Below are positions 1-9,255 of a stretch of DNA of 64,000 nucleotides, piece after piece. The position numbers and the translations under genes were made by a program. Position 1 is the first letter of the stretch. Each line of letters opens with the position of its first letter. The notes beneath the pieces were generated by a model. That model worked only from the letters and a program-made list of their open reading frames with translations. It did no database searches and was not told the DNA's origin. Origin of the DNA: Sphingopyxis sp. YR583 (lineage in GTDB: Bacteria; Pseudomonadota; Alphaproteobacteria; Sphingomonadales; Sphingomonadaceae); assembly GCF_900108295.1 (NCBI RefSeq), contig NZ_FNWK01000002.1:310001-374000 (forward strand), read 5' to 3'.

Positions 1-1288
1 GCCGGACGGTCAGCACATGCCCATCGTTCTGTGGCTCGTCGGCGAGAACCTCGCCGCGCGCGTGAAGCCACGCCGCCGCCTCGCCCTCGCCATAGCCCAG
101 ATAGATGCGCTGCACCTTGTGCTGCGCGGTCAATTGCGACGCCATCAGGACGCGCGCCGCCTCGACGCCCTCGCCCGTCACCGCCGAGATGACCGCGACG
201 TCGGGCCGCCGCGCCGCCACCTCCTCGATCGCCGCGCGCCCGTCGGCGTCGGCCGTGTCGATCTTGTTCCAGATTTCGATCTGCGGAACCGCGGCAGGGG
301 CATCGCCCTCCTCGTCGTCCTGCGGACCGTTAACGCCGAGCGAGTCCAATATGGCCCGCACATCGTCATATTGCGCCTCGCTGTCGGGATGAACGATGTC
401 GCGGACATGGACGATCAGGTCCGCGGTCGTCACTTCCTCGAGCGTTGCGCGGAATGCGGCAACCAATTGCGTCGGCAGATCGGAAACGAAACCGACGGTG
501 TCGGACAGGATCGCCTTTTCGATCCCCGGCAATCCGATTTCGCGCATAGTGGGGTCAAGCGTGGCGAAAAGCATATCTTCCGCCATGACGTCACTCCCCG
601 TCAAGCGATTGAAGAATGTGGATTTTCCGGCGTTGGTATAGCCGACGAGCGCGACGACCGGCCACGGCGCGCGCTGGCGCTTCGATCGCTGGAGCTGGCG
701 CGTACGCCGTGCATCATCGAGGCTCCGGCGGATGCGCGCCATGCGGTTGCGGATCATCCGCCTGTCGGCTTCGATCTGCGTTTCCCCGGGGCCGCCGAGA
801 AAACCGAAACCGCCGCGCTGCCGCTCAAGGTGGGTCCAACTGCGCACGAGCCGCCCTGCCTGATAATCGAGATGCGCCAATTCGACCTGTAACCGCCCTT
901 CGGCAGTCGCGGCGCGCTCTCCGAAAATTTCAAGGATCAGGCCGGTTCGGTCGATGACCTTGGTGCCAAAGGCGGTTTCCAGATTGCGTTGCTGGATCGG
1001 ACTGAGCGCTGCATCGACGACGACAAGCTGGACACCCTTCGCGGCGATGTCGGGCGCGATCGCCTCGATCTGGCCGACGCCGAGTAGGGTCGCCGCGCGG
1101 GTCTGGCGCAGCCGCAGCGTATGAACCGCGACGACATCGAGCCCAATCGCAAGCGCCAGCCCCCTCGCCTCCTCGGCGCGGGCGTCGAGATCGCGGGCAA
1201 GCCGCTGGCTATGCCATTCGGGCACGACAATAAGCGCGGGGGCACCGCGCGTTACCTCGTCTTCATTGTCGGCTATCGGGTCGATCAG
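1..1288 (-). CDS. hflX: GTPase HflX (C-terminus cut by window edge)
   Basis: HflX is a ribosome-associated GTPase that splits stalled or heat-damaged 70S particles. The frame stays open to the window edge, giving about 429 codons. Visible are the HflX-specific [13 protein letters not shown] stretch, the G1 loop GYTNAGKST, a DTVGF G3 motif and an NKID G4 motif. No ATG lies near the N-terminus. The first possible start is a CTG whose last two bases overlap the TGA of hfq, and a GTG follows about 21 codons later, so translation is probably coupled to hfq. Order hfq-hflX is conserved in proteobacteria. Identity is firm; the start is uncertain. Confidence 0.9.
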   Translation of the reverse strand, partial: MIDPIADNEDEVTRGAPALIVVPEWHSQRLARDLDARAEEARGLALAIGLDVVAVHTLRLRQTRAATLLGVGQIEAIAPDIAAKGVQLVVVDAALSPIQQRNLETAFGTKVIDRTGLILEIFGERAATAEGRLQVELAHLDYQAGRLVRSWTHLERQRGGFGFLGGPGETQIEADRRMIRNRMARIRRSLDDARRTRQLQRSKRQRAPWPVVALVGYTNAGKSTFFNRLTGSDVMAEDMLFATLDPTMREIGLPGIEKAILSDTVGFVSDLPTQLVAAFRATLEEVTTADLIVHVRDIVHPDSEAQYDDVRAILDSLGVNGPQDDEEGDAPAAVPQIEIWNKIDTADADGRAAIEEVAARRPDVAVISAVTGEGVEAARVLMASQLTAQHKVQRIYLGYGEGEAAAWLHARGEVLADEPQNDGHVLTVR

Positions 1289-1785
1289 CCGTTGTCCGCT
1301 TCTGCGTCAGGCTCGCTGTCGGTCAGATTGATCGGCCCATTCGGCTGAACGGTCGAAATCGCGTGCTTGTAGACGAGCTGCACCTGCCGCTCGCGCTCGA
1401 GCAGCATGCAGAACAGGTCGAAGGCAACGATATCGCCCTGCAGCATCACGCCATTGACGAGGAACATCGTCACCGACTCGTCGGAACGGCGGACTGCGTT
1501 CAGAAACACGTCCTGCAGGGCCTTGCCCTTGCTCGCTGGCGCATCGCGCAAATTGTCGCCCAATAGCGCGAGATCGAAATCATGCGACGGCATCACCGTC
1601 GAGATCGCATGCTTGTAGACAAGTTGCGACTGTCCATCGCGGCGAAGAAGCAGCGAAAAGTTATCGAACCAGGTGATGATGCCCTGCAGCTTCACGCCCT
1701 TGACCAGAAACATGGTCACCGGGGTCTTGCTCTTGCGAAGGGCGTTTAGGAAAATATCCTGGAGATTCTGATTTTTATCGGACAC
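1285..1785 (-). CDS. hfq: Tandem-domain RNA chaperone Hfq
   Basis: Hfq pairs small RNAs with mRNAs. This 166-residue protein holds two complete Hfq Sm repeats, at about residues 6-66 and 89-148. Each has a QDxFLNA-type helix, an LQG strand and a YKHAISTV ending (residues 57-64 and 139-146), joined by a roughly 20-residue linker. Ordinary Hfq has one repeat in about 80-100 residues. The repeats differ: the GVKLQG lysine of repeat 1 is Met in repeat 2, and the helix-1 rim residues are LRKSK versus VRRSD. If the usual six-fold ring is kept, three chains would build it. The start has an AGGAGG Shine-Dalgarno 5 bases upstream. It follows ntrX and precedes hflX. Confidence 0.96.
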   Translation of the reverse strand: MSDKNQNLQDIFLNALRKSKTPVTMFLVKGVKLQGIITWFDNFSLLLRRDGQSQLVYKHAISTVMPSHDFDLALLGDNLRDAPASKGKALQDVFLNAVRRSDESVTMFLVNGVMLQGDIVAFDLFCMLLERERQVQLVYKHAISTVQPNGPINLTDSEPDAEADNG

Positions 1786-1843
1786 ATTTGCCTCCTGTTT
1801 TTGGCGGTATAACCGCGGGTATGGTACCGGTTTTCCGGATTTA

Positions 1844-1890
1844 AGACCTTCTTCGCACCCGCAATATGCGGCAAAGGGCCCCGAAGGTCT
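1844..1890. other. Stem-loop between ntrX and hfq
   Basis: Arms AGACCTTC (1844-1851) and GAAGGTCT (1883-1890) are perfectly complementary and enclose a second small stem, CCGC/GCGG at 1859-1871. It lies just downstream of the ntrX stop and about 60 bases before the hfq start. It could be a weak terminator, a processing site or part of the hfq leader. No U-run follows on either strand, so a simple intrinsic terminator is unlikely. Confidence 0.4.
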
Positions 1891-1902
1891 AGCGCAAAGC
1901 CG

Positions 1903-3282
1903 CTATCCCTCGCCTTCCGAACTCTCGGTAAGGCCCAAAAGTTTCAGTTTGCGGTGCAGCGCCGACCGTTCCATTCCGATGAAGGTCGCGGTGCGCGAGA
2001 TATTGCCCGAAAAACGGTTGATCTGGATACGCAGATACTCGCGCTCGAAATTCTCCCGCGCCTCTTTCAGAGGGATCGCGGTGATCGATTCCGAATTGGG
2101 CAGGATATCGGCCCCGCCGCGCACCAGCTCGGCGGGCAGCATATCAGCATCTATGCGGTTCAACCGGTCGCTCGGCGCAAGGATCATCACACGCTCTATC
2201 ACGTTACGCAGTTCGCGAACATTGCCCGGCCACTCATGTGCCTGGAGTGCCGCCATCGCTTCCGAGCTGATCTCGGGCGGCGGAACGCGGCGGTCGGCGG
2301 CGTAGCGGCGGATATAATGGTCGCAAAGGCTGGCGATATCGTCGCGACGCTCGCGCAGCGGCGGGATATGCACGGGCACGACATTCAGCCGGTAATAGAG
2401 ATCCTCGCGAAACCGGTTTTCCGCGATTTCGGTCATCAGGTCGCGCGCGGATCCCGAAATGATGCGCACATCGACGCGGATCATCGTGCGGCCGCCTACG
2501 CGGGCAAAGCTTTGATCGGTCAGGACGCGCAGGATCTTGCCCTGCGTCGTCAGCGGCATGTCGGCGACCTCGTCGAGGAACAGCGTCCCCCCATGCGCCT
2601 GTTCGAGCAGTCCGACGCGGATCGAACCGTCCTCAGCTTCGGACCCGAACAACTCAGTCTCTACCGTTTCGGGGTCCATCCGTGCCGATGAAATGACGCG
2701 GAACGGTGCATTCTGGCGCCCGCTCCAGCCGTGCAGCACGCGCGCCGCGACCTCCTTGCCGACGCCGGGAGCGCCCGTGATCAGGACGCGGCTTCCCGTC
2801 CCCGCGACGCGCTTCAGCGTCGCGCGGACATTGTTGATAGCCGCACTCGTTCCGGTTAGCTCGTCCGACGGCCCGGCCTTTTCTCGCAGCTGCTCATATT
2901 CGAACTTGAGCCGCTCATTCTCGGTCGCGCGCGCGACGAGATGGAGCAGGCGCGATGCCTCGAACGGCTTTTCGATGAAATCGAACGCGCCGCGGCGGAT
3001 GGCGGCGACCGCCGTATCGAGCCCGCCATGGCCCGAAATGACGATGATCGGCAGCGTCGGATCGAACGCCTTGATCGCCTCGACCAGTCCGAGCCCGTCA
3101 AGCCGCGAGCCCTGCAGCCAGACATCGATCAGCGCGAGCGACGGACGTCGCTGGCGGATCGCTTCGAGCGCGGAATCGCTGTCGGAGGCGGTGCGCGCCT
3201 CATAGCCTTCGTCTTCCATGACGCCGGCGACGAGGTCGCAAATGTCACGTTCGTCGTCGACGATCAAAATATCAAGCGCCAT
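1903..3282 (-). CDS. ntrX: Response regulator NtrX (no GAFTGA loop)
   Basis: NtrX is the response regulator of the NtrY/NtrX pair for nitrogen and redox or envelope signals. The receiver has acidic residues D9-D10 and the phosphoacceptor D53 (LIDVW). An AAA+ domain follows with Walker A GAPGVGKE and a GGTLFLDEVADMP Walker B, then a Fis-type HTH (ERSALHRKLK). Where sigma-54 activators carry GAFTGA after ELFG, this protein reads ELFGSEAEDGSIRVG, so it probably cannot remodel sigma-54 and acts as a conventional DNA-binding regulator. I chose the ATG giving MALDILIVDD (459 aa); the frame extends upstream into ntrY. The gene overlaps the ntrY end. Confidence 0.93.
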   Translation of the reverse strand: MALDILIVDDERDICDLVAGVMEDEGYEARTASDSDSALEAIRQRRPSLALIDVWLQGSRLDGLGLVEAIKAFDPTLPIIVISGHGGLDTAVAAIRRGAFDFIEKPFEASRLLHLVARATENERLKFEYEQLREKAGPSDELTGTSAAINNVRATLKRVAGTGSRVLITGAPGVGKEVAARVLHGWSGRQNAPFRVISSARMDPETVETELFGSEAEDGSIRVGLLEQAHGGTLFLDEVADMPLTTQGKILRVLTDQSFARVGGRTMIRVDVRIISGSARDLMTEIAENRFREDLYYRLNVVPVHIPPLRERRDDIASLCDHYIRRYAADRRVPPPEISSEAMAALQAHEWPGNVRELRNVIERVMILAPSDRLNRIDADMLPAELVRGGADILPNSESITAIPLKEARENFEREYLRIQINRFSGNISRTATFIGMERSALHRKLKLLGLTESSEGEG

Positions 3283-5563
3283 GATCTTCTCTGTCCTGCC
3301 GGTTCCGGATGCGTCCGGGAACCGATTCACTTTGCCCCATCCCCTGTTCGCCGCCCTTGCCGGCCAATGGCCTGAGCCGTTCGGGATGGAGCGTCAGGGT
3401 CACGCATGTCCCCTGCCCCGCCGGATTGTCCGAAAATTCGAGCTCGCCATAATGTTGCTCGACGATCTTCTTCACGATCGCGAGCCCCAGCCCGGTCCCG
3501 CCCTGCCGGGTCGTCATATAGGGTTCGGCGATCGCCTCGCGCGCCTCGGGCAGCCCGATGCCATCGTCGGACACCCGGATGACGAACTCGCCCTCCACGC
3601 CGACAGCAAGTTCGGCGGAGATGTAACCAGTGGCGACGGCATCGGAATTTTTATATTTCTCTTCAATTGCTTCGACTGCGTTTTTGACGATATTGGTGAC
3701 TGCCTGCGACAGCAGTCGGCGGTCGCAAACGAGCGGCTCGATCTCGGCAGGCGTTTTGACGGCAAAGGCGATGTCGGGCTTTGCCACTTCGAACAGGAAC
3801 ACCGCCTGACGCACGATGTCGCGAACGTCCTCTACCCCGAAGGTCGGTTTCGGCATTCGGGCGAAGCTCGAAAATTCATCGACCATACGCCGCATGTCGT
3901 GCACCTGGCGGATTACCGTATCGGTCAGCTTCCGGAAGGTGGCGCTATCGCCCTCGACCTTGTCGCCGAACCGCCGCTGGAGCCGTTCGGCCGCGAGTTG
4001 AATCGGGGTCAGCGGATTCTTGATCTCATGCGCGATGCGCCGCGCGACGTCGGACCAGGCCGCACGGCGCTGATCGAGTAATTGCTGCGTGATATCCTCG
4101 AAGCTCAGGACAAAGCCGTCGCCCTGCGCCACGGCTTTTGCCGCGAGCGTCGCGGGTTCCGCGTCTTTGCGCGAGAGCTGGACGATGGCTTCGCGTTCGT
4201 CGCCGGTCAGCAAGCGCGCAAGTTCGGGCGCGACGTCGTCGAGCGGCTGGCCGGTCAGGCACTCGGCGGACTGGCAGATCAGCCGCTCGGCCGCGGCGTT
4301 GGCGAGCAGAATGCGGCGATCGGCGTCGACCGAAACGACAGCCGATGACACGCCGCTGAGCACGGCCTCGATAAAGCTGCGCCGCGCCTCGAGTTGCTCG
4401 TTCACGCTGACGAGCGCGCCGGTTTGCCCCTGCAATTGCTCGGTCATTCGGTTGAAGGCGCGGGTGAGTACCGAAATCTCGTCATCGCGCGCCGGCGGCG
4501 TGACCCGCACCGACAGGTCGCCTCCGGCGGCAGTCCGCGTTGCACCGATCAGCGTGCCGAGCGGGCGGACGATCCGGTCGGCCACGAGGATTGCCGCTAT
4601 AACGGCGAGCGCGAGAAGCAGAAGCGACCCAAGATAGAGCGCGCCGTTGAATTGAAGCTGGAGCTGCTGCGAGCGTTCGAACAAGCCATTATAGTCGGCG
4701 AGAACTGCACTCGCGCGCGCGGACTGCTGAAAGCCCGGGACATTTGTATCGCGCGAAGCATAGACGTACGCGCGGCCCGTGCCGGGCAGCCGTGCAGCGG
4801 CTTCGATCCGGTTGGGCTGGCGAACGACGACGACATCCTCGCCCGCGTCGAGGCGGCCGACCATCGCGGAACTCAAACGGTTCTCAGCCGCCCTGTTGTC
4901 GGGATTGATCGCCGTGGCCGTCCGCGCCACGCCGTCCCTGCCGATCTCGATAATCGCCGACTCATTCAGGCTCCGAACGACGACCTGTTGCAGATAATAG
5001 TTGCTGAAGACCGGGCTATCGATCGGGACGAGGCTCAATTGCTTGCCGAGGTCGTTTGCCATGGCAAAGGTATTCGCACCGACTTGCCGCTGGTTTTCCT
5101 GGTAATAACCCTCGGCCAGATTGGCGGCGTTTTCGAACATGCCGCGCGAACGATCGGAGAACCAGAAATCGACACCGAACTGGAATAGAAGTGAAGCGAA
5201 GATCACCACGAGCAGGGTCGGCGCTGCGGCAATCAGCGAAAAAAGCGCAACAAGCCGGACGTGGAGGCGGCCGTTGCCGCCCGCCATCGAGCGCACCGCG
5301 CGTGCGCGCGCAACGCGGCTGCCGATAAGCACGATCAGAGCCATCGCTGGCACCAGATTGACGACCATGATCGCGGCGACGAGCGCCGGGGTCAGCAGCC
5401 GCTCGCTCTGCGCATCGCCGGTCACGAAGATATAGGTCGCGATGGCAACGCTGATGATCAGGGCGAGTGTATAATATTCGGGCGCCGCGAAACGCCAGAA
5501 GCCCGAGCGCATCACCTGGTCGTCCGAATCCGTGTGGGTAGCCAGAGGGGACGGGAGCGTCAT
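3272..5563 (-). CDS. ntrY: Sensor histidine kinase NtrY
   Basis: Membrane sensor kinase paired with NtrX. Three hydrophobic segments occupy roughly residues 25-125. An extracytoplasmic domain follows, then a fourth membrane segment near 310, a HAMP linker (VRPLGTLIGATR), a PAS-like domain, a HisKA box with [13 protein letters not shown] and a HATPase domain with DDGIGLP and GGTGLGLAIV. About 763 residues fits the NtrY family. I took the ATG of MTLPSPLATH; an in-frame ATG 13 codons upstream is possible. The end overlaps ntrX by a few bases, so the pair is translationally coupled. It sits directly downstream of ntrC. Confidence 0.93.
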   Translation of the reverse strand: MTLPSPLATHTDSDDQVMRSGFWRFAAPEYYTLALIISVAIATYIFVTGDAQSERLLTPALVAAIMVVNLVPAMALIVLIGSRVARARAVRSMAGGNGRLHVRLVALFSLIAAAPTLLVVIFASLLFQFGVDFWFSDRSRGMFENAANLAEGYYQENQRQVGANTFAMANDLGKQLSLVPIDSPVFSNYYLQQVVVRSLNESAIIEIGRDGVARTATAINPDNRAAENRLSSAMVGRLDAGEDVVVVRQPNRIEAAARLPGTGRAYVYASRDTNVPGFQQSARASAVLADYNGLFERSQQLQLQFNGALYLGSLLLLALAVIAAILVADRIVRPLGTLIGATRTAAGGDLSVRVTPPARDDEISVLTRAFNRMTEQLQGQTGALVSVNEQLEARRSFIEAVLSGVSSAVVSVDADRRILLANAAAERLICQSAECLTGQPLDDVAPELARLLTGDEREAIVQLSRKDAEPATLAAKAVAQGDGFVLSFEDITQQLLDQRRAAWSDVARRIAHEIKNPLTPIQLAAERLQRRFGDKVEGDSATFRKLTDTVIRQVHDMRRMVDEFSSFARMPKPTFGVEDVRDIVRQAVFLFEVAKPDIAFAVKTPAEIEPLVCDRRLLSQAVTNIVKNAVEAIEEKYKNSDAVATGYISAELAVGVEGEFVIRVSDDGIGLPEAREAIAEPYMTTRQGGTGLGLAIVKKIVEQHYGELEFSDNPAGQGTCVTLTLHPERLRPLAGKGGEQGMGQSESVPGRIRNRQDREDHGA

Positions 5564-5656
5564 TGTTGCTACGTTACGACAATCCTGTTGCATAGAAAAC
5601 ACACAAACTGCGCAACTGTCGCCCGATTGCGCCGATTGTCGGATAGCTCGCCCCGA

Positions 5657-7084
5657 TCAGGGATGCGCGGGGTCGATATCGAGCTGACCGAGGCGCTTGC
5701 GCAGCGTATTGCGATTAATGCCAAGCCGCCGTGCGGCCTCGAGCTGGTTTCCGCGAACATCGCGCAGTATTCGCCGGAAAAGCGCCGCTTCGACGATCGC
5801 TTCGAGCTGTTCGTGGATATTTCCGTCGCTTGTTACATCTGCCATCTGCTCGCGCGCCCAGTCGTCGACCGCGCGGGCGATCAATGCCGCAGGCTCTACC
5901 ACGCCCCCAGCCTCGGCATTGTCCTGCAGGACGGTTTCGACGTCTCGCACGGTCACGACGACGTCGCGCGACAGGACCGCGAGTCGCTGGACGACGTTGC
6001 CGAGTTCGCGGACGTTGCCCGGCCAGTCATACCGTTCGAGCCATTGCATCGCAGCGGGCGCGAACTGGCGATCGGGCAATCCCGAACCGCGTCCGGCCTC
6101 GACGAAATGTCGGACGAGCGCGGCGATGTCGCTGCGACGGTCGCGCAGCGGCGGAAGGGTCACCGGAATGACGTTGAGACGATAGAAGAGGTCTTCGCGG
6201 AAGCGCCCGTCGGCGACGAGCGTGCGCATGTCGCGATGCGTCGCTGCGATGACGCGCACATCGGCCCGAAGCGCCTGATTGCCGCCGACGGTCGAATATT
6301 CGTTGCTCTGAAGCACCCGCAGCAGGCGCGTCTGCGCTTCGAGCGGCATATCGCCGATTTCGTCGAGAAAAAGCGTACCACCCGCAGCTTGTTCGAAGCG
6401 GCCCGCGTTGCGGCTGTGCGCGCCGGTGAAGGCGCCTTTTTCGTGCCCGAACAGCTCGGCCTCGATCAATTCGCGCGGGATCGCGGCCATATTTATCGCA
6501 ACGAACGGCCCGCCCCGGCGAAGGCCCGTCGCATGGACCGCGCGCGCGACGACCTCCTTGCCCGTTCCAGATTCGCCGAGGATCAGCACGGCAAGATCGT
6601 TCGACGCCAGCCGCGCGATCGTGCGGTACACCGCCTGCATCGCCGGCGCGCGGCCGACGAGACCGTGGCTGTCGGCCGGAACTGCAGCATCCCTCGCGGC
6701 GGGCTCCGCCCGCCGCTGCAATGCTGCGCGGACGCTCGCGGTCAGCTCGTCGAGATCGAACGGTTTGGGCAGATAATCATAACTGCCGATCCCCGTCGCG
6801 CGGACCGCGGTGTCGAGCGTATTCTGCGCCGACAGCACGATCACCGGCGTCGCGGAGTCGATACTCGAACGCGATAACGAATCGATGCCGTCGCCATCGG
6901 GCAGCACGACGTCGGTAATGACGAGGTCGGGGCGATTGCCCTCGAGCCAGGCGTTGCGCTCGGCGAGGCTCGCGACCGATGCGAAATGGGCGCATTCGCC
7001 GACGAGCGTTTCGCGGATGATCATCGCGATCGCGGGGTCGTCCTCGACCAGCAGGATCGTCTTGCCCTTGCTCACTTCGTTCAT
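5657..7084 (-). CDS. ntrC: Nitrogen regulation response regulator NtrC
   Basis: Sigma-54-dependent activator of nitrogen-assimilation genes. The receiver carries acidic residues in VEDD and the phosphoacceptor D58 (VITDVVLP). The AAA+ domain has Walker A GESGTGKE, an intact GAFTGA in HEKGAFTGAHSRNAGRF, and LFLDEIGDMP as Walker B. A C-terminal Fis HTH ends in GINRNTLRKRL. The ATG at MNEVSKG overlaps the ntrB stop as ATGA, supporting this start over an upstream in-frame ATG. About 475 residues is normal. The intact GAFTGA contrasts with NtrX next door, so within this block only NtrC looks like a sigma-54 partner. Confidence 0.96.
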   Translation of the reverse strand: MNEVSKGKTILLVEDDPAIAMIIRETLVGECAHFASVASLAERNAWLEGNRPDLVITDVVLPDGDGIDSLSRSSIDSATPVIVLSAQNTLDTAVRATGIGSYDYLPKPFDLDELTASVRAALQRRAEPAARDAAVPADSHGLVGRAPAMQAVYRTIARLASNDLAVLILGESGTGKEVVARAVHATGLRRGGPFVAINMAAIPRELIEAELFGHEKGAFTGAHSRNAGRFEQAAGGTLFLDEIGDMPLEAQTRLLRVLQSNEYSTVGGNQALRADVRVIAATHRDMRTLVADGRFREDLFYRLNVIPVTLPPLRDRRSDIAALVRHFVEAGRGSGLPDRQFAPAAMQWLERYDWPGNVRELGNVVQRLAVLSRDVVVTVRDVETVLQDNAEAGGVVEPAALIARAVDDWAREQMADVTSDGNIHEQLEAIVEAALFRRILRDVRGNQLEAARRLGINRNTLRKRLGQLDIDPAHP

Positions 7085-8163
7085 CCCTTTTGCGCGACGG
7101 GCAAATGGACGCGAAAGCGCGTCCATTCGCCGTCGCGGATATGCTGAACCGTGCCACCCATGTCGCGCGCAAGCTTGGCGACAAGCGCGAGGCCAAGCCC
7201 CCTTCCCTCGCGTTTGGTCGTCACGAACGGATCGAAAAGGTCGCCGCGAATATCGGCGGGAACGCCGGGGCCATTATCGCTGACGCTGACCTCGATCGGA
7301 AGCGCGATCCGCCCGCGCCCGTCGCCATTGTCGATCGACAGGCCGTGGCGATAGGCGGTTGTCAGACGGACGACGCCATCGTCGCGCCCGCCGAGCGCCT
7401 CGCAGCCGTTGGTCAGCAGATTGAGCAATATCTGAACCATGGCGTCATGGTTTCCATAAACCAGCGGCAGCGACGGATCGAAATCCTCGGCGAACCGCAC
7501 ACCCGGAAACTGGCGCGCACGTGCCGTTTCCATCGCCTGATGGATCGGCTGATAGAGGTTGATGGGGCCGCAGGCGATAGGCTGCCCGCGTGAGAAATGT
7601 TCCATCTGGTCGATCAGCGTCGCGATGCGGTCGACCTCGGCACAGATCAGTGTGGTGAACCGCTCGCCCCCTGCGTCGGTCTTGCGCGCGAGAAGCTGCG
7701 CAGCGCCCTTGATCCCGGCGAGCGGATTCTTGATCTCATGCGCCAGCATCGACGCTGCCGCCCCCGCCGCGCGCCCCGAACGCCCGATCGCACCGCCCAT
7801 CAGTTCGGCGTCGCTTTGCGACGGCACGAGCGCAAGGATGCGGTGGCCGCTCTGGCCATAGGGGACCATCTGCATATCGACGAAGAAGGCACGCCTGCCA
7901 CCCGCCGAAATCTCCGTGCGGTGCGCGAACAGCGCCGACGTCGCGGCGTCGCTCATCCGTTGGCGATAGTTGCGATCCATCTCGATGACGTCATAGATGA
8001 CACGCCCGATCATCGCCGACCGGCTGATGTTGCAGAGCTGTTCGGCGGCGGAATTCACGAAGAGCACGACCCCGCCGCCGTCAATCAGCAGCGTCGGGAC
8101 AGGATGCGACTGGATCAGCTCGTCATGGTCGAAAACGGGGATGCTCGACGTGAGCGCGGTCAC
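7081..8163 (-). CDS. ntrB: Nitrogen regulation histidine kinase NtrB
   Basis: Cytoplasmic two-component kinase/phosphatase that controls NtrC in response to PII. No membrane segment is seen. A PAS domain fills about residues 15-120, then comes the H-box [19 protein letters not shown], followed by N, G1 (SDNGPGVP) and G2 ([14 protein letters not shown]) boxes of the HATPase. The start is GTG and overlaps the dusB stop as GTGA; the stop overlaps ntrC as ATGA. The tight dusB-ntrB-ntrC overlaps argue for one transcript. Length of 360 residues is typical. Confidence 0.95.
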   Translation of the reverse strand: MTALTSSIPVFDHDELIQSHPVPTLLIDGGGVVLFVNSAAEQLCNISRSAMIGRVIYDVIEMDRNYRQRMSDAATSALFAHRTEISAGGRRAFFVDMQMVPYGQSGHRILALVPSQSDAELMGGAIGRSGRAAGAAASMLAHEIKNPLAGIKGAAQLLARKTDAGGERFTTLICAEVDRIATLIDQMEHFSRGQPIACGPINLYQPIHQAMETARARQFPGVRFAEDFDPSLPLVYGNHDAMVQILLNLLTNGCEALGGRDDGVVRLTTAYRHGLSIDNGDGRGRIALPIEVSVSDNGPGVPADIRGDLFDPFVTTKREGRGLGLALVAKLARDMGGTVQHIRDGEWTRFRVHLPVAQKG

Positions 8164-9158
8164 GCGGCCGCCCGGGTCAAATGCGGGCCGTAAAAGGCTT
8201 CGAGCGCATCGAGCACGCCCTTGCTGTCGGGGATCTGGTTGACCTTGTTGCGGAACTCGGCCGACCCGTGAAGGCCTTTAACATACCAACCGAGATGCTT
8301 GCGCGCCATATTGACGCCGGTCATCTCTCCATAATGTTCGATCATCGCGCGGTAATGCGATGTAATGACATCATATTGTTCGTCGAGGCCGGGATCGGGC
8401 CGATCGGGCTCGCCGCGCAACGCTGCCATCACCTGCCCGAGCAACCAAGGGCGGCCATAAGCGCCCCGGCCGATCATGACGCCATCGGCGCCGCTTTGCG
8501 CCAGCGCGGTTTTCGCATCGTCGGCCGAGCAGATATCGCCGTTGACGATGACGGGGATCGAGACTGCATCCTTGACCGAGCGGACGAAGGCCCAGTCCGC
8601 TTCGCCACGATACATCTGATTGCGCGTGCGGCCGTGTACGGTGACAAGTTTTGCGCCGAGATTCTCTGCTATATGCGCGAGTTCGGGCGCATTCAGGCTG
8701 TCGTGGCACCAGCCCATACGCATTTTCACCGTAACCGGAACCGAGACAGCCTTCACACAGCTCTCGATCAGCGCCGCCGCGAGCTTCAGGTCACGCATCA
8801 GCGCCGAACCCGCGTCGCCGTTGGTGACCTTGCGCACCGGGCAGCCCATGTTGATGTCGATGATCGAAGCGCCACGGTCCTCGTTGAGTTTCGCCGCCTC
8901 GCCCATTTCATAAGGGGTGCAGCCGACGAGCTGCATGGACACCGGCTCTTCGACCGGATCCCACGCCGCCTTCTGGATCGACTGGCGCGTCTCGCGGATC
9001 GCGGCCTGGCTCGCGATCATTTCGGTGACGTTGAGCCCCGAACCATAATAGCGCACCAGCTTGCGGAACGGCAGGTCGGTGACGCCTGTCATCGGCGCGA
9101 GGATCACGGGATCCGCGATGGTGATGTTGCCGATCTGGATGGGCCTGAGCGGCGCCAT
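8160..9158 (-). CDS. dusB: tRNA-dihydrouridine synthase (DusB/NifR3)
   Basis: FMN enzyme that reduces a uridine in tRNA to dihydrouridine. The N-terminus [19 protein letters not shown] and the active-site segment [20 protein letters not shown], with the catalytic Cys, are classic. Later, [17 protein letters not shown] binds the FMN phosphate. I chose the ATG at [10 protein letters not shown] (332 aa), although the frame extends upstream. It leads the ntr operon, as nifR3 does in Rhodobacter and relatives, and is divergent from ispDF. Confidence 0.94.
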   Translation of the reverse strand: MAPLRPIQIGNITIADPVILAPMTGVTDLPFRKLVRYYGSGLNVTEMIASQAAIRETRQSIQKAAWDPVEEPVSMQLVGCTPYEMGEAAKLNEDRGASIIDINMGCPVRKVTNGDAGSALMRDLKLAAALIESCVKAVSVPVTVKMRMGWCHDSLNAPELAHIAENLGAKLVTVHGRTRNQMYRGEADWAFVRSVKDAVSIPVIVNGDICSADDAKTALAQSGADGVMIGRGAYGRPWLLGQVMAALRGEPDRPDPGLDEQYDVITSHYRAMIEHYGEMTGVNMARKHLGWYVKGLHGSAEFRNKVNQIPDSKGVLDALEAFYGPHLTRAAA

Positions 9159-9255
9159 GGCGGGGAGCTTTCGTCTAAATTGCCTAAATTTTGAGCAGTC
9201 CGTACACGTTAAGCCGCTTTCCCGCAAGGCGCGGCTGCGCTAACCGGCGCGCACG

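Noticed and set aside
5261-6877. 538-codon plus-strand open frame across ntrC
   Set aside because: Antisense to ntrC with biased composition (Arg, Ala, Asp, His) and no ribosome site.
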